A stretch of DNA of 37,635 nt from Candidatus Kapaibacterium sp. (GTDB lineage: Bacteria > Bacteroidota > Ignavibacteria > Kapaibacteriales > NICIL-2), in the NCBI GenBank assembly GCA_016788605.1, contig JAEUSO010000003.1:1-37635 (forward strand), in the 5' to 3' direction. The notes under the pieces were generated by a model that did not search any database, was not told where the DNA came from, and saw only the letters and a list, made by a program, of their open reading frames with translations. This document shows, one piece after another, positions 15,245-24,568 of the stretch. The position numbers and the translations under genes were made by a program. Position 1 is the stretch's first letter; each line of letters starts with the position of its first letter.

Positions 15245-16621
15245 ATGTCCCCGACCCTGCATGTTCTCAGCCGGTGCATTGTTGCAATTGCCGCTCTTTT
15301 TAGCTGCAACGCGCTTGCCCAAAAAGCCGCGTATCCCTATAGCGAATCGGCGAATAGAATTATCAAAAACGCCACTGCCGACAGCGCGCTCTATAAACGC
15401 TTGGCAACCATGTGCGACACCTACGGCAACCGCCTCAGCGGGAGCGAATCACTTGAACGTGCGATTGACTGGATTATCGCCGAGGCAAAGAAGGACGGGT
15501 ACGATGCACGCGGCGAAAAGGTCATGGTTCCGCATTGGGTTCGCGGCGCTGAATCTTGCACAATGACCGCACCCCGCACGCATACGATGCCAATACTTGG
15601 GTTAGGCGGCTCGGTGGCTACACCGCCGGGCGGCATCGAAGCGGAGATTCTTGTTGTGCGGAGTTTCGAGGAGTTGAAGAAACGTGCGGCGGACGCAAAA
15701 GGGAAAATCGTTCTCTATAATGTGCCGTTCACCAAATACGGCGAGACGGTTCAATACCGTGTGAATGGTGCTGTGGAAGCGGCGCGTGCCGGAGCGGTTG
15801 CATCGCTTGTGCGCTCGGTGGGTCCGTTTTCCATCCAATCGCCCCATACGGGAATGCTGCGCTACAACGACTCTCTTCCTAAAATTCCCCATGCCGCCAT
15901 TACGCTCGAAGATGCCGAGATGATTGCCCGGCTTAGCGGGCGCGGTACGCCTGTCCGTATCCGGCTGATGATGAGCGCGCAAACATTGCCCGATGCGGAG
16001 TCGCGCAATGTGGTGTTTGAAATCAAAGGAACGGAACTGCCGAATGAAGTTGTGGTGATGGGCGGGCATATTGACTCGTGGGATGTGGGGCAGGGTGCGA
16101 TGGACGACGGCGGCGGCTGCTTTGCCGCGTGGTATGCACTGAATGCCATTCGCGCATCGGGACTGAAACCGCGGCGCACCATCCGCGTGGTAATGTGGAC
16201 GAACGAAGAGAACGGTGTGCGCGGCGGTGCGGCGTATGCCGAACAGCATAAGAACGAACGCCACGTGCTGGCAATAGAATCCGACGAAGGCACATTCAAG
16301 CCGACGGGGTTCGGCTACGAGGGTGGTACGCCGCAGATGATGAACCTGCTGAAAGATGTTGCAACGCTGCTAAAGCCGCTCGGCGCGGATGATATTCACA
16401 ACGGCTTTGGCGGAGCGGATATTTCGCCGCTGAAAGAGCGGTTTAACACACCCTTACTCGGACTTGAAGTTCAAGGCGACCGCTACTTTTGGTTTCACCA
16501 CACCCACGGCGATACGATTGACAAACTGAACCCGAAAGAACTGAACGAATGTGCGGCGGCGATGGCGGTGATGGCGTATGTGATTGCCGATATGAAAGAA
16601 CTTCCCGCAACCGGAAAATAA
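15245..16621 (+). CDS. Secreted M28 zinc aminopeptidase/carboxypeptidase Q-like
   Basis: A 458-residue exported peptidase. The ATG at 15245 gives a signal peptide (MSPTLHVLSRCIVAIAALFS... ending NALAQ). A PA-type insert lies at about 130-255 ('AEILVVRSFEELKKRAADAKGKIVLYN'). The M28 active site is complete: H275 with 'GGHIDSWDVGQGAMDDGGG' (bridging Asp at 287/288), E321-E322 in TNEEN (general base plus zinc ligand), the ESDEG segment at 345-349, and H421 in 'HHTHGDTIDKL'. The arrangement is that of plasma glutamate carboxypeptidase (carboxypeptidase Q)-like proteins, which cleave dipeptides or N-terminal residues. Probably periplasmic, as there is no T9SS tail. It ends 5 bases from the stop of the convergent protease gene. 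Confidence 0.9.
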   Translation: MSPTLHVLSRCIVAIAALFSCNALAQKAAYPYSESANRIIKNATADSALYKRLATMCDTYGNRLSGSESLERAIDWIIAEAKKDGYDARGEKVMVPHWVRGAESCTMTAPRTHTMPILGLGGSVATPPGGIEAEILVVRSFEELKKRAADAKGKIVLYNVPFTKYGETVQYRVNGAVEAARAGAVASLVRSVGPFSIQSPHTGMLRYNDSLPKIPHAAITLEDAEMIARLSGRGTPVRIRLMMSAQTLPDAESRNVVFEIKGTELPNEVVVMGGHIDSWDVGQGAMDDGGGCFAAWYALNAIRASGLKPRRTIRVVMWTNEENGVRGGAAYAEQHKNERHVLAIESDEGTFKPTGFGYEGGTPQMMNLLKDVATLLKPLGADDIHNGFGGADISPLKERFNTPLLGLEVQGDRYFWFHHTHGDTIDKLNPKELNECAAAMAVMAYVIADMKELPATGK

Positions 16622-16626
16622 ACGGG

Positions 16627-17181
16627 CTACGCTTCGCGCACCTTCACGCGGATAAGCCAGTAGGCGGTTGCTTTGTTCAGCAGTTGTGCGGGCTTATAGG
16701 TGCGCCGTCCCTGCACTTTGATATTGTTTGGATACGGCGACGGGTCGCGGACGACAAGCGTTGTCATCACCAAACTGTTGCCCTGCGGAATCAACTCCGC
16801 TCCGGTAATCACCACAGCGTGGTTCATGCGCGGACGCGATTGGTACGAGAGCAGAACCGGACGTTGGTTCATAAGTTCCTCCACAATCACATCAAGCGGC
16901 GGTGCGCCGGGCATCAATACCGACTTCACGGTGTAGTGTTTGCCGCGCCGGTCAAGCCCCCAGTTATTCAAGTGCGAGGTAATGTGCATCAAATCGCCGG
17001 GCTTATTGGGCAGGAATCCGTAGCGGTCGGTTCCGAACGTCCGCTTCACAATCAGTTCTTGCGGCAGGGCAAGACCGTAATGCCGGAAAATCATATTCAG
17101 CGAAGCCGCCCAGCACCACATGGAGTTTCGCTGCGGCGAAAAGCGTTTATTAAGCAGGTCGGAGTTAATCCCGATGAACAT
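16627..17181 (-). CDS. Papain-like cysteine protease (C70/AvrRpt2- or C39-like)
   Basis: A 184-residue protein that is essentially all one papain-like domain. The triad can be read directly: C23 in 'MWCWAASLNM', H121 in 'MNHAVVITG' and D146 in 'VVRDPSP'. The 'CWAA' start and 'NHAVV' turn are the pattern of the AvrRpt2 (C70) and C39-like families. There is no signal peptide, so it appears cytoplasmic or leaves by an unrecognised route; AvrRpt2 itself is a type III effector, but nothing here indicates such a system. The C-terminal 'YWLIRVKVREA' completes the sheet. A TACTTTTG promoter box lies 35 bases upstream. Substrate unknown; peptide processing or defence are both possible. Confidence 0.75.
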   Translation of the reverse strand: MFIGINSDLLNKRFSPQRNSMWCWAASLNMIFRHYGLALPQELIVKRTFGTDRYGFLPNKPGDLMHITSHLNNWGLDRRGKHYTVKSVLMPGAPPLDVIVEELMNQRPVLLSYQSRPRMNHAVVITGAELIPQGNSLVMTTLVVRDPSPYPNNIKVQGRRTYKPAQLLNKATAYWLIRVKVREA

Positions 17182-17215
17182 GGCGTTTTGCTAATAATGA
17201 TGATACGATGCGGTA

Positions 17216-17223
17216 CAAAAGTA
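17216..17223 (-). promoter_or_regulatory. -7 box of the papain-like protease gene
   Basis: Minus-strand TACTTTTG, exact to TAnnTTTG, 35 bases upstream of the start at 17181. Confidence 0.5.
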
Positions 17224-17259
17224 GCCACAAGCCGATGTACGGATGTTCATTCGCCGCGC

Positions 17260-17267
17260 TATCTTTG
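17260..17267 (+). promoter_or_regulatory. -7 box of fbp
   Basis: TATCTTTG, exact to TAnnTTTG, followed by CC; 65 bases upstream of the fbp start at 17333. Its position argues against the in-frame ATG at 17243. Confidence 0.5.
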
Positions 17268-17332
17268 CCGTGTGTGATGTGCAATGCGCCGCCACTGCCA
17301 ATCCCCTCAACAACCAACAACGTCCCTACGTC

Positions 17333-18370
17333 ATGTTCGACCCTAATCAAAAACTCGTAACCATCGAACGCCATATCGCCGAGCAGCAGGGAATGTTTCC
17401 CGAAGCCACAGGCGAATTCTCGAAACTCATGCGCGACCTGACCCTTGCGCTCCGCATCATTGCACGCGATGTGCGCCGTGCGGGGCTGAATAACATTTTG
17501 GGTTATACGCAGCAAACAAACGTCCATGGCGAGGCGGTGAAAAAGCTCGACGAGTTTGCCAACGACATCATCTTCCGCGCAATGGATCATGGCGGTCATT
17601 TATGCGTCATGGCTTCGGAGGAATCGGACGGATTGATTCAGATACCGCAAGAGTATAAACGCGGCAAGTACGTGCTGGTCTTCGACCCGCTCGACGGCTC
17701 CTCGAATATAGATGTGAACATCACCATCGGCACCATCTTCTCGATTTACCGCAGGGTGGACACAATGCTTGACACACCCGGCTCGGTTGAAGACATTTTG
17801 CAAGAGGGATATAAGCAAGTATGCGCCGGCTACGCACTCTATGGCAGCAGTACGCAACTTGTTTATACAACCGGCAAAGGCGTGGACTGCTTCACGTTCG
17901 ACCCCACTATCGGCGAGTTCCTTCTCTCGCATCCGCAAATCACCATACCGGAACGCGGAAAAATTTACAGTATCAACGAAGGTAACCGCCACTATTGGGC
18001 GAAGGGTTTGCAGCAATACGTTGAGTACCTGAAAACACCGACACCCGACAACGCCCATCCTTACTCGCTCCGCTATATCGGAACGGCGATTGCCGACGTT
18101 CACCGCACACTCTTCTATGGGGGCATCTTCATGTATCCCGCCGACAGCAAATCTCCGAAGGGCAAGCTGCGCTTGATATACGAAGTGAATCCGCTTGCGG
18201 CAATTATCGAAGAAGCCGGCGGGCGCGCCACCGACGGCGAACGCGAGATACTGACCATCATGCCTACGGAAATCCACGAACGGATGCCCTGCTTCATGGG
18301 CAGTAAAGAAGATGTTCTGGAAGTGGAGCAATTCCTGCGGGGCGAACACCCAAGCCAATTGGTGGTATAA
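17333..18370 (+). CDS. fbp: Fructose-1,6-bisphosphatase class I
   Basis: Hydrolyses fructose 1,6-bisphosphate to fructose 6-phosphate in gluconeogenesis. It is 345 residues, normal for class I. Metal-binding and catalytic motifs are visible: 'MASEESDG' (Glu ligands), 'FDPLDGSSNIDVN' (the DPLDGSSN signature), and near the C-terminus 'YGGIFMYPAD' and 'GKLRLIYEVNPLAAIIEEAGGRATDG', which bind the sugar phosphate. The start 'MFDPNQKLVTIERH' is family-like and lies downstream of the promoter box; the longer frame to 17243 would span that box. A gap of 60 bases separates it from the downstream TPR regulator on the same strand with no terminator between them, so read-through is possible. Confidence 0.96.
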   Translation: MFDPNQKLVTIERHIAEQQGMFPEATGEFSKLMRDLTLALRIIARDVRRAGLNNILGYTQQTNVHGEAVKKLDEFANDIIFRAMDHGGHLCVMASEESDGLIQIPQEYKRGKYVLVFDPLDGSSNIDVNITIGTIFSIYRRVDTMLDTPGSVEDILQEGYKQVCAGYALYGSSTQLVYTTGKGVDCFTFDPTIGEFLLSHPQITIPERGKIYSINEGNRHYWAKGLQQYVEYLKTPTPDNAHPYSLRYIGTAIADVHRTLFYGGIFMYPADSKSPKGKLRLIYEVNPLAAIIEEAGGRATDGEREILTIMPTEIHERMPCFMGSKEDVLEVEQFLRGEHPSQLVV

Positions 18371-18430
18371 GAAACGGCGAGAGAACGACATTCAACGAAC
18401 AGCGTCTGATTTCACTACGCGCATAACACG

Positions 18431-19978
18431 ATGGCATCACCACGTACAAAGAAACGGTCTGCAACAGCAACGTCCGGACAGACGGAGTTGCAGGATTTCG
18501 CCGCGCTCAGTAAACAGATTGACCGTTGCGTTGAGGAAGCCGACTACGAAGCCGCGATTGAACTTATCAAGCGGTTGGAATCACGTGCCACGAACGACCC
18601 CACAGGACACGCAATATGGATTGTCCACAACCAATACGGGCGTGTGTATCAGCGTCGTAACGAGTTCGGCTCGTCGTTAGAAGCGCACAACCGCGCACTT
18701 GATATTGCCGCTGAAATCAATGATCTTCGTTGCCGTGCATCATCGCTTCATAATATCGGTCTGGTGTACCAGTACACAGGCAGCTACGATGTGTCGCTTG
18801 AGTATTTTAATAAGAGCTATGTGCTGAAGGTGCAGATTGGCGATGACAGGTTGCTGACAACCACATTGCATGAAATGGGAAACACACTCTCGAAACTCGG
18901 CAGGCACGAAGCCGCAGTTCCGCTATTCAAGGAAGCCCTTGCTATCAAGGAGCGGCTCGGCACTGCGTGGAGTACGGCATCAACAATGATGAGTATCGGT
19001 ATCTGCTTTCAGCACATGAATAAACTCGATGAATCGCTTGAGTACCATTTCAGCGCACTCGCACTCAAGGAAGGTCATCCGAACATCCTCTCGTATGCGT
19101 ATTCACTTCAGAATATCGCAGAAGTGTACCGGATGCAGGAGCAGTTCGAAAAAGCAATCGAGTTTGCACTGCGTGGATTGGAAATCAAGCGGAAGCAGAA
19201 CAACCGGCTCGACATCGGCACATCGCTCTTGCTTCTGACGGAGGCGCATAGCTGTCTGGGCAATGGCACAGACGCACTGAACTACGCCAATGAACTCGCG
19301 GCAGTTGCCGATACAATGGGAATGCAACACACCACAACAATGTCATGCCGCGCACTCTCGCTTGCATACGAGGCACTTGGCGATCCGGCAGCCGCCTTGC
19401 AATGGCACAAGCGTTTCCACGAATCACTCATGAAGGAACGCCATGACGAATCCATCAGGCGCGTTGAATTGCTGATGGTTGTGCATGAGTTCGATAAAAC
19501 AAAACACCGCGCCGAGTTGGAACGTCTCCGTGCTGAGGCATTAGAGCGCGAGCTTGCACTGAAGAACAAGGAACTGACGACACTCGCGCTGACCCTTGCA
19601 CAAAAGAACGAGGCGCTGACGCGGTTGAAATACGATATTGAGAAGGCATATCAAGAGGGCAATGCGGCAAGCAGGATCAGCGGCATCCGGCGCGAGGTGG
19701 CAGCCACCCTGAGCGGCGACACCTCGTGGCATGTGTTCGAGCAACAGTTTCAAAGCGTCCACAATGATTTTCTTCAACGCATATCGTCGCGCTACCCCTC
19801 GCTGACGGCAATCGAACTGCGCGTGTGTTCGCTGCTGAAGCTGCAACTCTCGACCAAAGAGATAGCCCACCTTCTGTGCATTGAACCGAAGTCGGTTGAA
19901 GTATATCGCTACCGCATCCGCAAGAAAATGAATGTGGACAGCTCAGCCAATCTTGCGTCGTTTTTCAGTGCGTTGTAG
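18431..19978 (+). CDS. TPR-repeat protein with C-terminal LuxR-type helix-turn-helix
   Basis: A 515-residue cytoplasmic regulator. Residues about 40-330 are a run of tetratricopeptide repeats ('ASSLHNIGLVYQYTGSYDVSLEYFNKSYVLK', 'TTLHEMGNTLSKLGRHEAAVPLFKEALAI'-type units). A Glu/Arg/Leu-rich coiled coil follows at about 345-410. The last about 65 residues hold a LuxR/GerE-like HTH: 'LTAIELRVCSLLKLQLSTKEIAHLLCIEPKSVEVYRYRIRKKM'. This TPR-coiled coil-HTH layout is frequent in Bacteroidota, often in versions with a signal peptide and a membrane helix; neither is present here. The TPR part probably senses a protein or peptide partner and controls the HTH. Target genes unknown; it follows fbp by 60 bases. 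Confidence 0.82.
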   Translation: MASPRTKKRSATATSGQTELQDFAALSKQIDRCVEEADYEAAIELIKRLESRATNDPTGHAIWIVHNQYGRVYQRRNEFGSSLEAHNRALDIAAEINDLRCRASSLHNIGLVYQYTGSYDVSLEYFNKSYVLKVQIGDDRLLTTTLHEMGNTLSKLGRHEAAVPLFKEALAIKERLGTAWSTASTMMSIGICFQHMNKLDESLEYHFSALALKEGHPNILSYAYSLQNIAEVYRMQEQFEKAIEFALRGLEIKRKQNNRLDIGTSLLLLTEAHSCLGNGTDALNYANELAAVADTMGMQHTTTMSCRALSLAYEALGDPAAALQWHKRFHESLMKERHDESIRRVELLMVVHEFDKTKHRAELERLRAEALERELALKNKELTTLALTLAQKNEALTRLKYDIEKAYQEGNAASRISGIRREVAATLSGDTSWHVFEQQFQSVHNDFLQRISSRYPSLTAIELRVCSLLKLQLSTKEIAHLLCIEPKSVEVYRYRIRKKMNVDSSANLASFFSAL

Positions 19979-20004
19979 GAGGGGGACTGCGGCGACGGTA
20001 TTCA

Positions 20005-20038
20005 ATAAAAAATCCCCTGCGGCATAACCACAGGGGAT
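20005..20038 (-). terminator. Rho-independent terminator of the second Asp-box gene
   Basis: ATCCCCTG(C)GG at 20012-20022 pairs with CC(A)CAGGGGAT at 20028-20038 (one mismatch). On the minus strand TTTTTTATTG follows. It may also slow transcripts arriving from the convergent TPR gene ending at 19978. Confidence 0.85.
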
Positions 20039-20079
20039 GATGTTTCTACGGCTTAGTATGCCGCAATCACGCGCCGGAC

Positions 20080-22242
20080 TTAGCGGATGATGTTGATGAG
20101 TTTGGTTGTTGTATGCGCGCCTTGGCGGACGTTCAGGTAGTAGGAACCCGACGGCAAGGAAGCGGTGGAAACAAGATGGTAATTCATACCTGTTTCTGTT
20201 GCTTGTGCAACTGCCGAATACAGAACCGAACCAACAGAGTTTGTGATTGTCACCGATGCATTGCCCGATTCTGTGCCACGGAATGCAACTGTCACGTTAT
20301 CTACAGCCGGGTTTGGTGCTGCTTCTACAACGATAGGCGATGTGTTCACCGACTCGTCCACGCTGACAATGCCATCCACGGTGTATTCTTGCGCTGTGTT
20401 GAAATCAACCAATGCGTAGCGTGTGTATTGCTTGTACGCTTCATAATCGCCGGCAAGATCGGTTGCCAAACGGTATTGGTTGCCGTATTCTGTTTCGTAG
20501 CGGGTTGCGCCGGTGGCTGCCGATGAAACTGTGAGCAACGGAATCTTGAGGTCGTTCGGAACAACAGGAGGAATCCATGTGATACGGTCAATCATGGTTG
20601 TGTTGGTCAAGTTGCGGAACTTCGACCACTGACCGCCGCTGACGGGGCGTGTAGCCATCACAACATCAGTCGAGAGAACTGTGTCGGGGGCAACAACATC
20701 GCCTGCTTCGTTTTTACGACCGATACCATTCGGGAAAATGTCACGGCGAACATCTAACATTTTCAAGACAAGTGTTTTGCCGTCGGCTGTCAATGCCAAT
20801 TGTGTTTCGTTGCCCTTTTGGCTTGCCTGCCAGTTATACACACCTGATGTACCGCTCAAGAATTTGTTGTAGAAATTCAGTGTCTCGAAAAGTGAGTACT
20901 CGCCAAGATCAACAAGTGTCCATGCCGAGCCGTCATACTTTGCTTCTACAAGTCGGGCATTTAATCCTGCACGTCCTGCACGTGTATCATAGAAGATACC
21001 TATACAACTGTATTGATTATCACCATAGACGATGAAGTCCTTACCGGAACTGACAGTCGAGTCATTGACAAATGACGTCCCGAAATCATCAGCTACTCCG
21101 CCGCGGCGAAGCGGGAATGAGTAACGGAATGAGGAACTGTCGGGACTCCATCCCAAACTTGTTGCAAAAGCACGGATTGTTGATGTCATCAATGGATTCA
21201 TTGTACTCCACGTGGTACCGTTATCGCTCGAACGGGTAACGCCAAAGGTAACAGTATTTTCCGCGCCGTCGGCAGCAGCTACGATAGAGCCGAATGCACA
21301 GACATACATAACACCATTGTGTACGCTGTTGCCGACCAAGTTATTGGTACGGGTGTTTGCCGCTGTATTTGCCGTAAATGTAGCGTAACCAAGCGGCGGC
21401 GGAACAAGCGTGTTTTGATCGCCGGATTCCAAATCGAAACGGATAAGACCGATATCGCTGTTTGTTTCCGGACCGCGTCCCGAATTATTCTGGTTGCTGA
21501 GTGTTGATGAGAAAACAACGATGGAACCGTTCGGGTTGGTATTATTAATTGCAACACCTGCATCACTGCCAAAACGCTTCACGCTGTTTCCGTCTTTCGG
21601 GTCATGACCTTCCAATGTGCTGCCAAAGTAGGTTGTTGCAGCATTATTTTCCTGAACACCGACTGTTGCGCCTTCCCATGTTGCGCCTGCTGTCCCCTTA
21701 GTCATCGGTGTAAAGAATGGAAACGAGAGTAAGGTACGGTCTGTTTCTTTACCGCCGGGGTTTTTAATATCCAATGTAGGATAGCGGGGATTGCCAATAG
21801 TGGTATTTCCCGTATAGACAGGTATCGAAGGATTCCATGTTGCACCCGCATCGTTTGAAGTTTTGATTTTTACGCTATTCGACGTATTGCGTTCCTGTCC
21901 TGCGGGAGTGTTGTCGAATGGGAATGCGCCACGGGTCATGGTGGCAAGTGTGTTAGATACCGGATCCCACACAAGCGGACGTTGCGTATCGCCATAGTAG
22001 GAAAACGCATTGAAGAGCGAGTCAATCACTTTGAAATTTGCCGACTGTAGCGACGGTGCTGATTTACCGTTGTGGATGGTTGTGGGGATTTGTTTGCGTA
22101 TCCCCGTAATAGTGCCGCTGATGGGGTTAGCATCACGCTTCGGCGTAATTGCAATCTCTCCGGCGGGTGTTCCGGCGGTTGCAGTGGTTGCCAGCAGCGA
22201 TGCACAAAGCGCGGCATTGGCAAAAAGGGTAGTAACCTTCAT
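20080..22242 (-). CDS. Secreted protein with Asp-box-like repeats and T9SS sorting domain
   Basis: A 720-residue exported protein. The start 'MKVTTLFANAALCASLLATTATAG' gives a clean signal peptide; the frame is open 22 codons further up without family support. The body shows Asp-box-like motifs ('SNDAGATW' near residue 130 and 'SSDNGTTW' near 340) and long beta-rich stretches, suggesting a propeller or related fold of the sialidase-like superfamily; no catalytic set was recognised. The C-terminal about 80 residues ('EAAPNPAVDNVTVAF...SVTITNSVGSVLYS...LPSGSYYLNVRQGAHTTTKLINIIR') are a type A T9SS sorting domain, so it is secreted or displayed on the surface. It is divergent from the PhoD-type phosphatase gene and ends in its own terminator. 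Function unknown. Confidence 0.75.
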   Translation of the reverse strand: MKVTTLFANAALCASLLATTATAGTPAGEIAITPKRDANPISGTITGIRKQIPTTIHNGKSAPSLQSANFKVIDSLFNAFSYYGDTQRPLVWDPVSNTLATMTRGAFPFDNTPAGQERNTSNSVKIKTSNDAGATWNPSIPVYTGNTTIGNPRYPTLDIKNPGGKETDRTLLSFPFFTPMTKGTAGATWEGATVGVQENNAATTYFGSTLEGHDPKDGNSVKRFGSDAGVAINNTNPNGSIVVFSSTLSNQNNSGRGPETNSDIGLIRFDLESGDQNTLVPPPLGYATFTANTAANTRTNNLVGNSVHNGVMYVCAFGSIVAAADGAENTVTFGVTRSSDNGTTWSTMNPLMTSTIRAFATSLGWSPDSSSFRYSFPLRRGGVADDFGTSFVNDSTVSSGKDFIVYGDNQYSCIGIFYDTRAGRAGLNARLVEAKYDGSAWTLVDLGEYSLFETLNFYNKFLSGTSGVYNWQASQKGNETQLALTADGKTLVLKMLDVRRDIFPNGIGRKNEAGDVVAPDTVLSTDVVMATRPVSGGQWSKFRNLTNTTMIDRITWIPPVVPNDLKIPLLTVSSAATGATRYETEYGNQYRLATDLAGDYEAYKQYTRYALVDFNTAQEYTVDGIVSVDESVNTSPIVVEAAPNPAVDNVTVAFRGTESGNASVTITNSVGSVLYSAVAQATETGMNYHLVSTASLPSGSYYLNVRQGAHTTTKLINIIR

Positions 22243-22324
22243 AATGTCTCCCAATGAGATAAATAAAATACTGTGTTTGATTCTGCGAATCTTTGCCTGT
22301 TGTTTCACGCACTAACACAAGAAA

Positions 22325-22353
22325 TGTCAGTTCTATTCAACTAATGACTGACA
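22325..22353. promoter_or_regulatory. Inverted repeat between divergent secreted-protein genes
   Basis: TGTCAGT (22325-22331) and ACTGACA (22347-22353) are exact reverse complements, 15 bases apart. They lie in the 271-base gap between divergent starts at 22242 and 22514, so the site could be an operator for either gene. No -7 box better than 7 of 8 was found. Confidence 0.3.
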
Positions 22354-22513
22354 AATTAAGAATGACAAGTATTTCGGCAAGCAGACGCTTTGCTCTACTG
22401 TACAAGAATCTTCGCTGCGAAACCTGATGTATCTTGCCGATGTTATCGCGCAGTGGGCAATGAAACCGCCCCGAACACGTGATAGCAGCATATCATATTT
22501 CTGACTCGAACAC

Positions 22514-24565
22514 ATGAAAAATATTCTCCGTTTCTTGGTTTGTATCGCGCTTGCCGCAACGCCGCTTGCAGCACAGCAACCCCTCAATGCCGATATCATC
22601 ATGCAGCGCACCTTGCAACGCGCCGCCGTTGTTGACGACCATGCTCTGGCTGCCGAACCCCGACTCCGTCCGTTCTACCACGGCGTGGCAAGCGGCGACC
22701 CCCTTGCCGACCGCGTTATTCTGTGGACGCGCGTCACCCCCGAAACCAACGACCCTGTTTCCGTGCAGTGGCGCATTGCCACCGATACCGCCTTTGCCAA
22801 CGTCGTCCGGCGCGGCGAACTAACGACAAACGCCCAACGCGACTTCACCGTAAAAGTGGATGTGGACGGTTTGCAACCCAACACCACCTATTACTACGGG
22901 TTCTCCGCACTTGGCGCACATTCGCTCACTGGCAGAACAAAAACGCTACCCGTTGGCAATTACGACCATGCGCGTATCGGTGTGGTCTCGTGCAGCAATT
23001 TGCAGTCGGGCTATTTCAATGCCTATGCACGAATCGCCGAGCGAAACGACCTTGACGCGGTATTGCACTTGGGTGATTATATCTACGAATACGCCGCCGA
23101 TACCACTGGCGCGAACAACTGGGTTGTGCAGAACGCCCGCATCCCGCGACCCAACAAGGAAATCCTGACCCTTAGCGACTACCGCACACGCTACGCCACC
23201 TACCGCTTAGACCCCGACCTGCGCCGCTTGCACCAACAGCATCCGTTTATCAATGTGTGGGACGACCATGAGTTTGCAAACGATGCGTGGGCGGACGGGG
23301 CGCAAAACCACCAAACGGAGGAAGGCGATTGGAACGTGCGGAAGTCGGTCTCGAAACAAACCTATTACGAATGGATGCCCATCCGCGAGCGCAGCGACAC
23401 CACCATTCACCGCTCGTTTGCCATCGGCGACTTAGTGGACGTGTTCATGTTGGATACCCGCATCGAAGCGCGGCAGAAACAAGTATCCAACGTTGCCCCC
23501 GATGCGCCGAAGGAATCGAAGGATTCGCTGAATAATCCCAACCGCACCATGCTTGGCGCAACGCAATACGCATGGCTTACTCAAGGGCTTAGCTCCTCGA
23601 CCGCGCAGTGGAAGCTGCTTGGAAATCAAGTGATGTTCACGCCGATAAAAACAACACCGGTTGATACCACACCGCTTTCGGCTTCAGGCAAGCTGCTCCT
23701 GCCGTTTGCGCTGCCGCTGCTGCAAAGCCGGTTCACCACCGACCTCTGGAGCAATTACCCCGCCGAGCAGCAACGCCTGATGAGTCATATCCGCACAGGC
23801 AACATCAAGAATGTGCTGATTACGACAGGTGATTTTCATTGCGGTTTCGGATTCGATGTTGCCGAAAGTCCCGCCGCCTACAACGGCAGCAACGGTCTTG
23901 CCTGCGAATTCCTAACGCCAAGCATCAGTTCAACCAACTTCGACGAAAACATCCGCAGCGTGTCGTTCGCCGCACCACTTATGCCCGAACTTGTGCGTGC
24001 AATGGACCTGACGCTTGCCAAAAATAACCCGCAGATGAAATACGGCGACTTAGTGCAGCACGGTTACGTTCTTCTCGACATCACGCGGCAGCGCACCCAG
24101 GCGGATTGGTACCATGTGGATACGCTCTTGCTAAAAACATCGGTCGAGCGGTTTGCAAAAGGACTTCTTACCCAATCGGGCGAAAGCCGGTTGCAAAATG
24201 CCGCAACACCCGCATCGCCAAAGGCGCAGCAGCAAATCCCCGCGCCGCCTTTCCCTCCGGCGTTTATCGTCAGTGTGAACAACGCCAACGAGAGTGAAAC
24301 CTCCGACATCGTTCTGCTCTCGCTGTATCCCGCGCCGGCATCATCGCTTATCGCCATGAACTACTCGCTTGCCTCGGCGCAGAACCTGCACATTGCGCTC
24401 TATGATATTCGCGGACGCGAAGTGGCAACCATCTTGGACGGACGGCGCGACGCGGGGATGCATTCATTGGTAGCCGACTGCTCGGCGCTTGCAAGCGGAA
24501 CGTATGTGCTTCGCATTCTTGGCAACGGTGCATCCGTTACGCGCACCATCGAAATCCGCCGGTAA
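22514..24565 (+). CDS. phoD: PhoD-type metallophosphatase with T9SS sorting domain
   Basis: An alkaline phosphatase/phosphodiesterase of the PhoD family, 683 residues. A Sec-type signal peptide (MKNILRFLVC...AAQQ) replaces the Tat signal typical of PhoD. The N-terminal Fn3-like domain shows 'FYHGVASGDPLADRVILWTRVTP'. The metal-site motifs are present: C160 region ('VVSCSN', 157-162), 'HLGDYIYEY' (D188), 'NVWDDHEFAND' (D250/D251, H252) and 'TTGDFHCGF' (D440, H442). From about 600 to the end is a T9SS sorting domain ('LYPAPASSL...LYDIRGREVATIL...LASGTYVLRIL'). It should scavenge phosphate outside the cell. The stop is 3 bases from that of the convergent DUF420 gene. Confidence 0.88.
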   Translation: MKNILRFLVCIALAATPLAAQQPLNADIIMQRTLQRAAVVDDHALAAEPRLRPFYHGVASGDPLADRVILWTRVTPETNDPVSVQWRIATDTAFANVVRRGELTTNAQRDFTVKVDVDGLQPNTTYYYGFSALGAHSLTGRTKTLPVGNYDHARIGVVSCSNLQSGYFNAYARIAERNDLDAVLHLGDYIYEYAADTTGANNWVVQNARIPRPNKEILTLSDYRTRYATYRLDPDLRRLHQQHPFINVWDDHEFANDAWADGAQNHQTEEGDWNVRKSVSKQTYYEWMPIRERSDTTIHRSFAIGDLVDVFMLDTRIEARQKQVSNVAPDAPKESKDSLNNPNRTMLGATQYAWLTQGLSSSTAQWKLLGNQVMFTPIKTTPVDTTPLSASGKLLLPFALPLLQSRFTTDLWSNYPAEQQRLMSHIRTGNIKNVLITTGDFHCGFGFDVAESPAAYNGSNGLACEFLTPSISSTNFDENIRSVSFAAPLMPELVRAMDLTLAKNNPQMKYGDLVQHGYVLLDITRQRTQADWYHVDTLLLKTSVERFAKGLLTQSGESRLQNAATPASPKAQQQIPAPPFPPAFIVSVNNANESETSDIVLLSLYPAPASSLIAMNYSLASAQNLHIALYDIRGREVATILDGRRDAGMHSLVADCSALASGTYVLRILGNGASVTRTIEIRR

Positions 24566-24568
24566 TGT

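Noticed and set aside
17243-17332. 30-codon N-terminal extension of fructose-1,6-bisphosphatase
   Set aside because: It covers the exact -7 box at 17260 and is not family-like.
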